A DNA stretch of 50,372 bases from Desulfobacteraceae bacterium (GCA_003599865.1 QZKS01000012.1:69875-120246), one strand, 5' to 3'; shown: positions 1 to 8,800, counted from the first letter of the stretch. The notes: a model not told the origin generated them from the letters alone. A program made the numbers and translations.

Positions 1-3000
1 CTCCTGTTTTCAGGCGGCGTGGAACGGGAAAATCTGTCCTTTGAAGTGATTCCGGTACCGGAAATGCAAAAGAACGAGATGATCCATGAAATCATATCAG
101 AACAGCGCAGGGAGACGGATGAACCGTCCGGTATCATTGTTTATGCAGCAACCAGAGACAAAACGGAAGAAATCAGGGATTTCCTTCTTCATCAGGGGTT
201 CGTTGCCGAGGCGTTTCACGGCAAACTGGATTCAGGGGTAAAACGGGAGGTCATGGATGCTTTCGTGACCGGAAAAATACCGATAATCTGCGCCACCAAC
301 GCATTCGGCATGGGAATCGACAAGGAAAATATCCGGCTGGTCATTCACCATCAGATGCCCGGCTCTCTGGAAAACTATATCCAGGAAGCCGGACGCGCAG
401 GCCGGGACATGAAACCGGCCCGCTGCATTCTGTTATACTCCCCCCGGGATGCGGATCAGCAGTTCGGACTGGGAGCGCTTTCGGAACTCAAGCAGACTGA
501 AATTGCCCGCATCCTTCGCGCATTGCGGCGCAAGAAACAAAATGCGAACGGTGAAATCGTGGTCACCAGCGATGAACTGCTGCGGGATGAAGACCTGACC
601 GATATGAAACACATGAAGCCGGAATTCCGGGACAACAAGGTCCGGGCTGCGGTCTCCTGGCTGGAGAAGGCCGGCTTTTTGCAACGCAACGAAAATCTGA
701 CCGATGCCTTTCAAGGAAAACCCCTGGTGGAATCCCTGGAACAGGCGGAAAAAATGATCGACCGGCTCGACCTGAGTCTGCATGCAAAAAATCTCTGGCT
801 CAATATCCTGCAATTCATCATCAACAGCGATGAAAACCGGGGCATCCGAGCGGATTCCCTTGCCGAAGCCCTGTATCCGGAAATGGCTGCCCTGCTTGAA
901 ATGGAAAAAACAACCGGACGAACCGCCGCGCAGAACGTGATCATGGCCTTGCATGAAATGGCCGATGCGGGGTTGATCAGCCAGGGCATTACGCTGTCGG
1001 CCATTTTCCGGCTCAAGGGCAGGAACAAGGCCGCGACGGTTTTCCGGAATATTTGTGATCTTGAAAACAGAATGATCGCAATATTGCAGGAAGAAGATCC
1101 GGATGCAGATGATGGAACCTGGGTCAATCTGGATATCCGCCGTCTGAATCAGAAACTTCAGAACGAAGAATACAGCACCGATCCGGATATTCTGCGGCAG
1201 CTGATCAAGGGGATATCCTATGACGGCAAGGGATTTGCAGCCTCTCTGGGCAGTTTTGAAATCCGGCACCTGGACCGAAACCACTACCAGGTCCGGCTGC
1301 AGCGCAGTTGGGAAAATATCCGAAAAACCATTTTCTTAAGACAGAATGTTGCCCATGTCATTCTGCAGGAACTGATCCGAAAAGCCGGTGAACCAAACAC
1401 CGGGACAGATCCGGAATCCGGCGGTGATATCCGGATTCATTTTACCAGTGATGAGCTTTCCGCTGCCATCCGGTCGGATATCACACTGGGTGTGGAAGTG
1501 AAAAAGATGTTACCTGCCATTGAACGGGCACTCATGTTCCTCCACGAACAGAAAGTGATCGCCCTTCAGAACGGACTGGCGATTCTCCGGCAGGCCATGA
1601 ACATCCGCCTGGCCCGGACAGCCAGGGGACGCTATTACAACAAGGGTGATTTCAAACCGCTTGCCATTCACTATCAGGAAAAACGTTTTCAGGTTCATGT
1701 GATGATGCGCTATGCCGCACTGGCGCTGGAAAAAATCACGACCGCCCTCATGCTGGTACTGGACTATTTTTCCCTTGGCCGGATCAAATTCATTAATAAA
1801 TACTTCAGAGAGGACAAAGACCTGCTGGAAAAGGCCGCCACTGCCGAAACCTATCGGCTGATTGTGGAAAACCTCCGGAATCCGGTTCAGATATCCGCAG
1901 TAGGAAAGCCGGAAGGGGACAACATGCTCATCCTCGCCGGTCCCGGTTCCGGTAAAACAACGGTGATTGTTCACCGGTGCGCCTATCTGCTGAATGTGGA
2001 ACGGATACCGGCCCGTCAAATTCTGGTGCTCTGCTTTAACCACAGTTCCGCCATACTGCTGAGAAAAAGACTCGGAAAACTGGCCGGAAAAGCGGCAAAA
2101 GGGGTTACCATTGCCACCTATCATGGAGCGGCCATGCGGCTGGCCGGAATCTCGATCCGGGACATGGCCGAATCCCGAAATAAAAACAGTATTGATTTTG
2201 ATCAGATCATCCGGGAAGCCGTAAAACTGCTGAGGGGTGAAAAGGATATTCCCGGAATCGAACCGGACGAGGCACGGGATCGGCTTCTGGCCGGTTACAG
2301 CCACATCCTGGTAGATGAATACCAGGACATTGACGAAGACCAGTATAACCTGGTATCCGCCATTGCCGGACGATCTCTTGAAGAGGAAGACGGGCAATTG
2401 ACCATACTGGCGGTCGGAGATGACGATCAGAATATTTACACCTTCCGGGGTGCCAATGTCCGTTTCATCCGGCAGTTTCAGAAAGACTACCGCACAAAAG
2501 TCATCTATCTTGTTGAAAACTACCGTTCCACCAGGCACATCATTGCCGCATCCAATGCGCTGATCCGCCACAACCGTGACAGAATGAAAGGAGATCATCC
2601 CATTTGCATCAACCGGGAACGGTCACCCGGCCTGCCGGGAGGAAGATGGGAACAGATCGATCCGGTAGCCAAAGGACGCGTCCGGATCATCACCGTAAAC
2701 AGTCTCATGCATCAGGCTGTTTATGTCAAAAACGAAATTGAACGGATCAAAAACCTGGATCCGGCAGCGGCATGGAATGACTTTTCCGTCCTGTCCAGAA
2801 CCAAAGCCCCGCCGGCTGCCGTACGTTCCGTGCTGGAAAAAGCCGGTTATCCATTACAAATGACTCTTGATAAAGCCTTTCCCCTTAACCGGGTAAGGGA
2901 AATCCGGACAACTTTACAATGGATGAAGGAAAAGGAAAAAAACAATTGCCGGGCCGGCGATATGCAGAAAGAATTACAGGAGATTCAAGGACAAAAAGAA

Positions 3001-3759
3001 ACCAATATCTGGTGGCGCCTGATCCATACCTTTCTGGATGCATACCGGGAAGAAACCGATGACAGCCTGCAACCGGCCACATTTATGATCGATCATTTCT
3101 ACGATTTTCTGACGGAACAGCGAAGGGAAAAAGTAGTGGGAAACGGCATTTTCCTGAGCACCATACACGCTGCCAAAGGAATGGAATTTCCCCATGTGTT
3201 TATCCTGGACGGGGACTGGAGGCAATCCACGGATCAGACGCAACAGGAGGAGGAACGACGGATCATGTATGTCGGCATGACACGGGCTGAGGAAACCCTC
3301 TGCCTGCTCAAAATCCAGGGAAAGTCGAACAATCCGTTTTTAAAAGAGATCAGCGGCGACTTTATGATACCGCTGACATATCGGGGCACAACCGGGACCG
3401 GCAATATGGATGTTCAACAATATGAGCTGACGGATCTCAACGAAATCTACCTGGACTATGCAGGCTGCTTTCCGCCGACCCACCCGATTCATATTCATCT
3501 GGCTGAACTGCAAGCCGGGCAATGCGTTTCTTTCCGTCAAAACAACTCCGGACTTGATGTCTGCGATTCCAGGGGAAATTGTGTAGCCCGGCTGTCCGGC
3601 GAGGGAGCCCGGAAATGGCGTGAGAAATTGAACCGCATCACCGAAGTGAGGGTCCTTGCCATGCTGCAACGCGACCGGAATGACCCGGAAGAAGGTTTTC
3701 AGGAACGAATCCGGTCCGATCAATGGGAGCTGCCCGTTCTTGAAGTGGTTTACGTATAA
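1..3759 (+). CDS. RecQ-UvrD fusion DNA helicase (5' partial)
   Basis: Two superfamily helicases in one chain. The first part carries the second RecA domain of a RecQ helicase: an ATNAFGMGID motif near residue 95 and a QEAGRAGRD motif VI near residue 125, counted from the GTG at 19. A linker of about 450 residues follows, probably a winged-helix/RQC-like region. Then comes a full UvrD/Rep (SF1A) helicase: Walker A GPGSGKTT near residue 640, DEYQD Walker B, GDDDQNIYTFRG motif III, ENYRST motif IV, STIHAAKGMEF motif V and MYVGMTRAEE motif VI. The frame stays open to base 1, so the true start and the first RecQ helicase domain lie outside the window; the GTG at 19 is not a start. The likely role is ATP-driven 3'-5' unwinding in repair or recombination. 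It ends about 500 bases before the cassette array and is unrelated to it in composition. Confidence 0.9.
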   Translation, partial: LLFSGGVERENLSFEVIPVPEMQKNEMIHEIISEQRRETDEPSGIIVYAATRDKTEEIRDFLLHQGFVAEAFHGKLDSGVKREVMDAFVTGKIPIICATNAFGMGIDKENIRLVIHHQMPGSLENYIQEAGRAGRDMKPARCILLYSPRDADQQFGLGALSELKQTEIARILRALRRKKQNANGEIVVTSDELLRDEDLTDMKHMKPEFRDNKVRAAVSWLEKAGFLQRNENLTDAFQGKPLVESLEQAEKMIDRLDLSLHAKNLWLNILQFIINSDENRGIRADSLAEALYPEMAALLEMEKTTGRTAAQNVIMALHEMADAGLISQGITLSAIFRLKGRNKAATVFRNICDLENRMIAILQEEDPDADDGTWVNLDIRRLNQKLQNEEYSTDPDILRQLIKGISYDGKGFAASLGSFEIRHLDRNHYQVRLQRSWENIRKTIFLRQNVAHVILQELIRKAGEPNTGTDPESGGDIRIHFTSDELSAAIRSDITLGVEVKKMLPAIERALMFLHEQKVIALQNGLAILRQAMNIRLARTARGRYYNKGDFKPLAIHYQEKRFQVHVMMRYAALALEKITTALMLVLDYFSLGRIKFINKYFREDKDLLEKAATAETYRLIVENLRNPVQISAVGKPEGDNMLILAGPGSGKTTVIVHRCAYLLNVERIPARQILVLCFNHSSAILLRKRLGKLAGKAAKGVTIATYHGAAMRLAGISIRDMAESRNKNSIDFDQIIREAVKLLRGEKDIPGIEPDEARDRLLAGYSHILVDEYQDIDEDQYNLVSAIAGRSLEEEDGQLTILAVGDDDQNIYTFRGANVRFIRQFQKDYRTKVIYLVENYRSTRHIIAASNALIRHNRDRMKGDHPICINRERSPGLPGGRWEQIDPVAKGRVRIITVNSLMHQAVYVKNEIERIKNLDPAAAWNDFSVLSRTKAPPAAVRSVLEKAGYPLQMTLDKAFPLNRVREIRTTLQWMKEKEKNNCRAGDMQKELQEIQGQKETNIWWRLIHTFLDAYREETDDSLQPATFMIDHFYDFLTEQRREKVVGNGIFLSTIHAAKGMEFPHVFILDGDWRQSTDQTQQEEERRIMYVGMTRAEETLCLLKIQGKSNNPFLKEISGDFMIPLTYRGTTGTGNMDVQQYELTDLNEIYLDYAGCFPPTHPIHIHLAELQAGQCVSFRQNNSGLDVCDSRGNCVARLSGEGARKWREKLNRITEVRVLAMLQRDRNDPEEGFQERIRSDQWELPVLEVVYV

Positions 3760-4265
3760 CCAGGAACGAAAAAATAAATCGTGCCTGAACGAAAACCCGG
3801 CTTTTTCATCTGTCGGTGAAAACCATGATGATTGTATTCCATTGCCTGATCCAGGGTTTATGGAAATATGAAACAATGACCTTGCCGGGTTCCAAATCAT
3901 TGCCGGAACTTATTGTGTAAAAATTGACGTATTTTTTAATCCATTAGCAGCAGGTTCGTTCCCTATCGGTTGAACAATGGTGAAACCGCATGATTTCAAG
4001 GACTTCATCCAGCAATTTTCAATGATTTTGTGTTGACATCCGATCAATAAAATGATTCTGTTGTGAATCTTTATAGTTATATGGATTGAGTTTTTGTGAA
4101 TTGGGCATTGTATTAAAAAAAACATTTCACTTTTTTCACGCGATTTGTTGTGAAAAATTAATCGGCTAATATCAGGGAAAAAGTGCCCGAAAACCCCCTG
4201 ATTTGGCTATTATCAGGGCAAAAGTGCCCGATCTGGTCAGGGAAAATGGACCTGACAATAATATG
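3760..4265. other. AT-rich non-coding region before the cassette array
   Basis: About 500 bases without a convincing gene. GC falls from the helicase side toward the array. The only notable structures are two long direct repeats and a small inverted repeat (GTCAGG at 4236-4241, CCTGAC at 4251-4256) next to the first cassette boundary. No integron integrase gene is visible here. The region may be a decayed attI or platform edge, but that is inference. Confidence 0.6.
4164..4231 (+). repeat. 27-bp imperfect direct repeat pair
   Basis: Two copies, at 4164-4190 and 4205-4231, start 41 bases apart and differ at only two positions. Both contain TATCAGGG followed by AAAAGTGCCCGA. The second copy can fold as GGGCA-AAAG-TGCCC. 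They lie 35 bases upstream of the first cassette boundary. They could be integrase-binding repeats of a relic attI, a regulator site, or a decayed mobile-element end. The function is not established from sequence. Confidence 0.6.
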
Positions 4266-4293
4266 GTTCTGTTTCAAAATATAGAAAACAAAA

Positions 4294-4578
4294 ATGTTAA
4301 CCATAATAAGAAATAATATTGTCTATCTCTCAATTCTTTTTCTGATCACATGCTTTTTTACCGCTGGAATAATATTGCAAAGAAGCAATAAAGGAGATGG
4401 AAAAAAAAGGACAGTAGCAGGTTGGATGATATTTGGTGGTTTATGGCCGCTGATAGATAAAAAAGCCAATAGGAATTTGTCAGCCATTGAGATAATAGGC
4501 GTTTTCGTCGTCCTTGCTTTAATTATTGGTGCTTTAATCTACACTTATTTTAGCACAAACGGTACGTTTGTATGGTAA
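4294..4578 (+). CDS. Small two-TM membrane protein (cassette 1)
   Basis: A 94-residue protein with two predicted hydrophobic segments, at about residues 9-27 and 65-88, joined by a basic, glycine-containing loop. It is the only gene between the cassette boundary at 4266 and attC1, so it is the cargo of cassette 1. No family is recognised. There is no clear Shine-Dalgarno sequence; the ATG follows an A-rich stretch 22 bases after the boundary, and translation may rely on the A-rich leader. It is the first gene in the array and is far more AT-rich than the helicase upstream. Small membrane proteins of unknown role are common integron cargo. Confidence 0.6.
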   Translation: MLTIIRNNIVYLSILFLITCFFTAGIILQRSNKGDGKKRTVAGWMIFGGLWPLIDKKANRNLSAIEIIGVFVVLALIIGALIYTYFSTNGTFVW

Positions 4579-4600
4579 TCGCCTAAATACAAGGTTGAAA

Positions 4601-4668
4601 ACAGAACAATTGGCTTCACTGGATTCGGGCCAAAAAGCGGCCCTCTCCAGTGAGCCAAAACGTTCGGC
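4601..4668 (+). other. attC1 recombination site
   Basis: 68 bases. R'' is ACAGAAC (4601-4607) and R' is GTTCGGC (4662-4668). The inner arms TTGGCTTCACTGGA and TCCAGTGAGCCAA pair except for one extra T, the kind of extrahelical base that orients attC recombination. R'' is complementary to the GTTCTGT boundary at 4266, closing cassette 1. Confidence 0.85.
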
Positions 4669-4686
4669 ATCAAAAGGAGTATTGCA

Positions 4687-5223
4687 TTGGAATCCGAAAC
4701 TAATCGATCCAGTTTTGTAACAGCTCTTGCATGGGTTTTCATTGCTCTTGCCGGGTTTTCCACTTTTATTTCAATAGCCCAGAATATTATGATCGGCCTC
4801 ATGTTCGATTCTTCTCACTTCAATGAAATTTCAAAAGCTCCCGGTGCTGAAGACATGCCCGCATTTTTTAGATTCATGTCGTCGCATGTCCGATTATTCT
4901 TTTTCTCATTCTTGGTCATATCTTCCACGTTGTTAATTTCCTCAATAGGACTTTTGAAACGAAAAAATTGGGGTCGAGTGATATTTATGGTAATAATGTG
5001 GTTCGGTATTGCATGGATTATTTTTGGCGTAATCATGCAATTCACCATGTTTCCGCAGATGATGCACGATTTTCCAGATGGAAATGAAGCTGAGCGATTC
5101 CACATGATGTTTACCGTAATGCAAATTTTAATGCTTGTTTTTTCCGCCGCATTTTGTGGCCTTTTTGGATGGATCATAAAAAGACTATCTTCTGAATCAA
5201 TTAAGCATGAATTCTTAGCGTAA
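4687..5223 (+). CDS. Four-TM hypothetical membrane protein (cassette 2)
   Basis: A 178-residue protein with four hydrophobic segments at about residues 12-35, 67-90, 98-120 and 145-168. A Met- and acid-containing stretch separates segments three and four. The start is a TTG preceded by AGGAG at 4675-4679, a well-spaced ribosome binding site just inside the cassette boundary. No conserved catalytic motif is visible and no family is recognised with confidence. It fills cassette 2, between GTTCGGC (4662) and GCCGAAC (5230). An inner-membrane location is predicted and the function is unknown. Confidence 0.7.
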   Translation: MESETNRSSFVTALAWVFIALAGFSTFISIAQNIMIGLMFDSSHFNEISKAPGAEDMPAFFRFMSSHVRLFFFSFLVISSTLLISSIGLLKRKNWGRVIFMVIMWFGIAWIIFGVIMQFTMFPQMMHDFPDGNEAERFHMMFTVMQILMLVFSAAFCGLFGWIIKRLSSESIKHEFLA

Positions 5224-5229
5224 GATGGG

Positions 5230-5290
5230 GCCGAACCTATCGCTGGTGGGGACGGCGAGGAGCATGCCGCCCCACAGCTCCCCGTTATAC
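5230..5290 (+). other. attC2 recombination site
   Basis: 61 bases. R'' is GCCGAAC (5230-5236) and R' is GTTATAC (5284-5290). The inner arms around GTGGGGACGGC and GCCGCCCCAC form a strong imperfect hairpin. R'' is complementary to the boundary at 4662. Confidence 0.85.
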
Positions 5291-5301
5291 AAAATAAAAA
5301 A

Positions 5302-5760
5302 ATGCTTAAACAATTAATAAGATTAATAAACGATTTAAAATTAGATATGTCGGAGTATGGTGATTTTGATGTTGTAGCATCATATTTCAGAGTATTTGAT
5401 GATTCAAAGAATGAATATAAAAAAATTGATATCCCAGAAGATGACGAAACATTTGAAAAATCAGAGAAAATTGATTCCCCTATATACGAGATTTATAAAG
5501 ATAAAGATGACCCAGAAATATGCTTAATCACAAAATATTTACCCGAGGATGAGGGTTCGCACGAAAAACCTTTAAACTTCTACTCTTTCTACAATCAGCT
5601 TATAGAGTTTCCAAAGAAATATAAGAAATATGAAGTAGTCACTTCTGCTTGGATGCACCTTGACGACCAATATACTGGAAGACGTGATATTCCAGTTAGA
5701 GCTGTATTAGTTGATGAAGAGTTAAAAAGAATTTGTATGGTTGAAGTAGCATCAGATTAA
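5302..5760 (+). CDS. Hypothetical acidic soluble protein (cassette 3)
   Basis: A 152-residue protein, very AT-rich, with no signal peptide or membrane segment and many Asp, Glu and Lys residues. No family is recognised. The ATG lies 12 bases after the GTTATAC boundary, and no strong Shine-Dalgarno is seen beyond an A-rich leader. It is the sole gene of cassette 3, closed by GTATAAC at 5769. Its composition contrasts sharply with the flanking chromosome and supports recent acquisition. The pattern of short acidic blocks with aromatics suggests a folded cytosolic protein, but no role can be assigned. Confidence 0.65.
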   Translation: MLKQLIRLINDLKLDMSEYGDFDVVASYFRVFDDSKNEYKKIDIPEDDETFEKSEKIDSPIYEIYKDKDDPEICLITKYLPEDEGSHEKPLNFYSFYNQLIEFPKKYKKYEVVTSAWMHLDDQYTGRRDIPVRAVLVDEELKRICMVEVASD

Positions 5761-5768
5761 TATTTTTT

Positions 5769-5826
5769 GTATAACCCATCGCGTCACCGGACCCAAAAAG
5801 CGGGCCGGTGCGCTCAATCGTTATGG
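5769..5826 (+). other. attC3 recombination site
   Basis: 58 bases. R'' is GTATAAC (5769-5775) and R' is GTTATGG (5820-5826). The inner arms GCGTCACCGG and CCGGTGCGC pair with one extra T. R'' is complementary to the boundary at 5284. Confidence 0.87.
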
Positions 5827-5848
5827 AGCCTGTTATAAATACTTTAAG

Positions 5849-6298
5849 ATGGTTTACTACCGATCTAAAATAGAATTAATAGTATTACGATATGGCTGGA
5901 TAATCTCATTTATTATTATTTCAGCCATTCTTTTAATTGACTATATTCAAAATACTGACCATGACATTATTTTAACTTCGCAACGTTTTTTAGTGGTCTA
6001 TTTTGTACTTATCTTTTTATTTGAATTACCTAAGAGGTATTTTATTTATAAGATTTTTATAGATATTGAGCAAAGTGAAATTACTTTCTTTTTTTTCAAA
6101 AAAAATAGGATAATAAAATTAAATTTTAAAGATATAAAAAAGATATACGTCAATTTTTACATAACGTTTGAATTAAAAAATAAGAAAGTATTTTTTAAGA
6201 GTACCGATAATCAAGAGTTGTTAAGTTGGATAAATGAACAACCATCCGTCCAATTTGGCTGGTTCCATAGGTGGGATAAATTGAAAGATCGTCCATAA
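5849..6298 (+). CDS. Two-TM hypothetical membrane protein (cassette 4)
   Basis: A 149-residue protein with two N-terminal hydrophobic segments (about residues 16-34 and 46-62) followed by a roughly 85-residue, Lys/Phe/Ile-rich domain with alternating beta-like pattern. The layout resembles small membrane proteins with a PH-like cytosolic domain, but this is only a shape comparison. It has the most biased AT-rich composition in the window. Its stop codon TAA (6296-6298) lies inside the R'' box of attC4, so the gene and its recombination site overlap, an economical cassette layout. The function is unknown. Confidence 0.65.
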   Translation: MVYYRSKIELIVLRYGWIISFIIISAILLIDYIQNTDHDIILTSQRFLVVYFVLIFLFELPKRYFIYKIFIDIEQSEITFFFFKKNRIIKLNFKDIKKIYVNFYITFELKNKKVFFKSTDNQELLSWINEQPSVQFGWFHRWDKLKDRP

Positions 6299-6357
6299 CC
6301 AGCGCCTCTACTCGGATGCGCAAAAAGCGCGCGCGCCGGTAAGGCGCACCGTTCGCC
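6293..6357 (+). other. attC4 recombination site
   Basis: 65 bases. R'' is CCATAAC (6293-6299) and R' is GTTCGCC (6351-6357). The inner arms GCGCCTCTACTCGG and CCGGTAAGGCGC pair imperfectly. R'' is complementary to the boundary at 5820 and overlaps the stop of the cassette 4 gene. Confidence 0.85.
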
Positions 6358-6373
6358 GAAATAAGGAGGCTTA

Positions 6374-8113
6374 ATGTCCAACATAATTGATATACAGCAG
6401 TTTTTAGTCGGAAAAACTTTTCATATTCCTTCCTACCAACGCGATTATGCATGGGCTACAGGCCAGGTGGATGATTTGTTTTGTGACGTCCAAGAAGCCC
6501 TTGAGACTGGTTCGGGGCACTACTTTGGCACTATCGTTCTCGCGAAGAATAGCGGGCAGTCTTATGAAATCGTCGATGGGCAACAACGTCTTTCGACACT
6601 TACGTTGGTTATTCAGGCGCTATTAAAGCAACTGGACCCTGCCGATTCTGATTGTATAGCTAATGGCGCAATACTTTTACGAAATGGCCTATCGCTTAAA
6701 ATGAATTTTGGCAAAAATGCTGCCTTTGTAGAAGACTTATTTGCCGGAAATTCACCGACTCCTAACAGTGGTGGCCAGCGAAAATTGCAGGCGGCCTATG
6801 GGTTTGCCCAAGACCGGGCCAAGGCACTTATTGTAGAAGGTGGAATCAATCTTGTAAAGAAGTGGGTGAAGACGATCAAGTCATTGGAAATAATTCAGTT
6901 TGTCGCCACCGATACAGGCCGTGCTATAAGGATGTTTCAGACCGTTAATGATAGAGGCATCCCCCTGACTTCAATGGACAAAGCGAAAGCCCTGCTGGTC
7001 TACTATTCGAACCGATATTTGGCTGGTGAGCTTGACGGTGATATTAATTCTGCCTTCGGTGACTGTTTTTCTGCGTACGACTCACTACGGGAATTTGTGA
7101 CCTCCCCGGGCTATCGAATTGATAATATCGCAAGGGACACGTTCACTGAAGATGACCTCCTCCGGTATCACTACCTTGCATATAACTATCCATCAGCCTT
7201 AAATGTATCGGACTATAATGGCACGGTTCGGACTGTTTTTGACGGTTTCCTCAAAGGCACGCTCAAGGAACTTTGCAAAAAACCCAATGAGCTAAGATCC
7301 TTCATTAGCGACTATACATCAGACCTTCGTTCATTCTCCATAGCATTTGATCAACTTATTTCGTCTACAGCGACAGACAAACAGCTTTACAAGCTGTTTG
7401 TCATCCTTGGCCTTGCCGCTAGACTCTATCCGCTTACGATCCGACTTCATCAGAGGGGGCTGCTCCGGTCGCAGGTCCCGAACACTTCCGTTGACCTGTT
7501 GCATTGCATAGAAGTTTGTGATGTTCGAGTCTACAAAACCCGTGGTACGGATCCAGCAAAAGACATCGGAGACTTATCTCATGGGTCTCGCACTGCCACA
7601 GTTAAGGATCTTGCAAATGGCCTTAGGAATTTCGTAACGTGGTTTATGCCGGACGGCACATTTCAAACCAGTCTCTCACAGGACATGTACCACAACGGAG
7701 CTCTTACGCTGTTTCTCATCCGAAATGACGAAGACGTTGCTGGCTCGGTTTATGGGCATGCCAAATTGCATCAAATGGTTATAGCCCAGATCACTCGGGA
7801 ACACATCATTTCGCAAACTCCCAACTGGACCATTAGCTCTCAAGGGTTTATCGATGAGGCTGACTTTAGTAACCACCTACATATGTTTGGCAACTTGACC
7901 CTTCTTTCAAAGAGCGACAATTCAAGGTGCCAGAACCAACCTACTCATACGAAAATGACTGATCCTAACTTTTATGCAAAGTCTTCATACGCTGAAACAC
8001 GACAACTTGCTCATCAGTATGGCCCGAATGCAGGCGTGTTCACAAAGGCCGATATACTGAAACGAACGCAAGCCTTTGCAACGGTTGTCATTGGGAAATG
8101 GGCAATTTGGTAA
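6374..8113 (+). CDS. DUF262/DUF1524 GmrSD-type restriction protein (cassette 5)
   Basis: A 579-residue single-chain protein with the layout of GmrSD-family, type IV-like modification-dependent restriction enzymes. The N-terminal DUF262 (GmrS-like) domain shows a HIPSYQRDYAW segment near residue 17 and the hallmark VDGQQRLSTL near residue 68, a ParB-like nucleotide-binding and hydrolysis motif. The C-terminal DUF1524 (GmrD-like) HNH-type nuclease shows EHIISQ near residue 475 and NLTLLSKSDNSRCQNQ near residue 512. GmrSD enzymes cut glucosylated or otherwise modified phage DNA, so antiphage defence is the likely role; the modification recognised cannot be told. The start is set by AGGAGG at 6364-6369, five bases before ATG. 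It is the sole gene of cassette 5, and its base composition is nearer the host than cassettes 3 and 4. Confidence 0.87.
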   Translation: MSNIIDIQQFLVGKTFHIPSYQRDYAWATGQVDDLFCDVQEALETGSGHYFGTIVLAKNSGQSYEIVDGQQRLSTLTLVIQALLKQLDPADSDCIANGAILLRNGLSLKMNFGKNAAFVEDLFAGNSPTPNSGGQRKLQAAYGFAQDRAKALIVEGGINLVKKWVKTIKSLEIIQFVATDTGRAIRMFQTVNDRGIPLTSMDKAKALLVYYSNRYLAGELDGDINSAFGDCFSAYDSLREFVTSPGYRIDNIARDTFTEDDLLRYHYLAYNYPSALNVSDYNGTVRTVFDGFLKGTLKELCKKPNELRSFISDYTSDLRSFSIAFDQLISSTATDKQLYKLFVILGLAARLYPLTIRLHQRGLLRSQVPNTSVDLLHCIEVCDVRVYKTRGTDPAKDIGDLSHGSRTATVKDLANGLRNFVTWFMPDGTFQTSLSQDMYHNGALTLFLIRNDEDVAGSVYGHAKLHQMVIAQITREHIISQTPNWTISSQGFIDEADFSNHLHMFGNLTLLSKSDNSRCQNQPTHTKMTDPNFYAKSSYAETRQLAHQYGPNAGVFTKADILKRTQAFATVVIGKWAIW

Positions 8114-8147
8114 CCGGATAAGGCCCGTGAATCCGGAAAGAGATACC

Positions 8148-8278
8148 GGCGAACCAGGCGCTGCACATTGACCGCCGGAACATAGCAGTTTTTCAAGAGC
8201 TATGGCTTCGACAAGATTTGTCCTGGTTTCATAGTCCGTGGCTAATTATCCGGCGGCAAGTGAGCTTGGTCGTTAAGC
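8148..8278 (+). other. attC5 recombination site (long form)
   Basis: 131 bases. R'' is GGCGAAC (8148-8154) and R' is GTTAAGC (8272-8278). The inner arms contain CCGCCGG and CCGGCGG, and a nested CATAGC/GCTATG hairpin lies in the long variable terminal structure. R'' is complementary to the boundary at 6351. Confidence 0.82.
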
Positions 8279-8308
8279 GCCCCTACTATCAGAATTCAAG
8301 GAGACGTC

Positions 8309-8764
8309 ATGAACAACTATCAATATGCTGGATTCTGGGTGCGCTTCGGTGCAGTTCTAATCGATCTGATCATATTAGCTATAGTTATCGGTGTCCCACT
8401 AAGTTTGATCTACGGAAAGGAATACTGGCTTGGCGAAAAACTCATCTATGGCACTTGGGATTTTTTGCTGAGCTACGCTTTCCCATTTATTGCAACAATT
8501 TGGTTTTGGCGAAGGTCCTTCGGAACACCTGGAAAAATGGCGCTTAAGCTCAAGATTGTTGATGCAGGAACCGGCAACAAACTTACTGTTGCGCAATCGA
8601 TAGGAAGGTACTTCGCCTATATCTTATCAGCCCTCCCCTTATGTCTAGGCTTTATTTGGGTTGGTATCGATAGTAGAAAACAGGGTTGGCATGACAAGTT
8701 GGCTGGCAGCGTCGTGATTAGAGATACAGCTGCTACACCAGTAGAATTCAAAAATGGCGCTTAA
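8309..8764 (+). CDS. RDD family membrane protein (cassette 6)
   Basis: A 151-residue protein of the RDD family. The N-terminal GFWVRFGAVLIDLIIL segment carries the Arg and Asp residues of the family's first helix. Further hydrophobic helices lie near residues 50-70 and 100-120, with a conserved SFGTPGKMALKLKIVD loop between them. Another diagnostic segment, QGWHDKLAG, lies near the C-terminus. RDD proteins are small integral membrane proteins; some are implicated in Na+/H+ or solute transport, but the role here is unknown. The start is chosen by AAGGAG at 8298-8303. The stop overlaps the R'' box GCTTAAT of the interrupted attC6, repeating the compact gene/attC overlap seen in cassette 4. Confidence 0.85.
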   Translation: MNNYQYAGFWVRFGAVLIDLIILAIVIGVPLSLIYGKEYWLGEKLIYGTWDFLLSYAFPFIATIWFWRRSFGTPGKMALKLKIVDAGTGNKLTVAQSIGRYFAYILSALPLCLGFIWVGIDSRKQGWHDKLAGSVVIRDTAATPVEFKNGA

Positions 8765-8775
8765 TCGGGTAGCCT

Positions 8776-8800
8776 GGTAGGATGCGCTTTCAAGCGCATC
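8776..8800 (+). repeat. REP palindrome, left copy
   Basis: GGTAG followed by GATGCGC, a TTTCAA loop and GCGCATC. The GTAG tetranucleotide 5' of the hairpin is the RAYT recognition hallmark. It is an inverted copy of the palindrome at 9385-9409, with two loop differences. Confidence 0.85.

Noticed and set aside
1510-2598. 362-codon minus-strand frame opposite the helicase
   Set aside because: It lies wholly antisense to a motif-rich helicase; it is a codon-bias shadow without domain features.
3910-4125. 71-codon minus-strand reading frame before the array
   Set aside because: No binding site, low-complexity A/T-driven sequence and no cassette boundaries around it.
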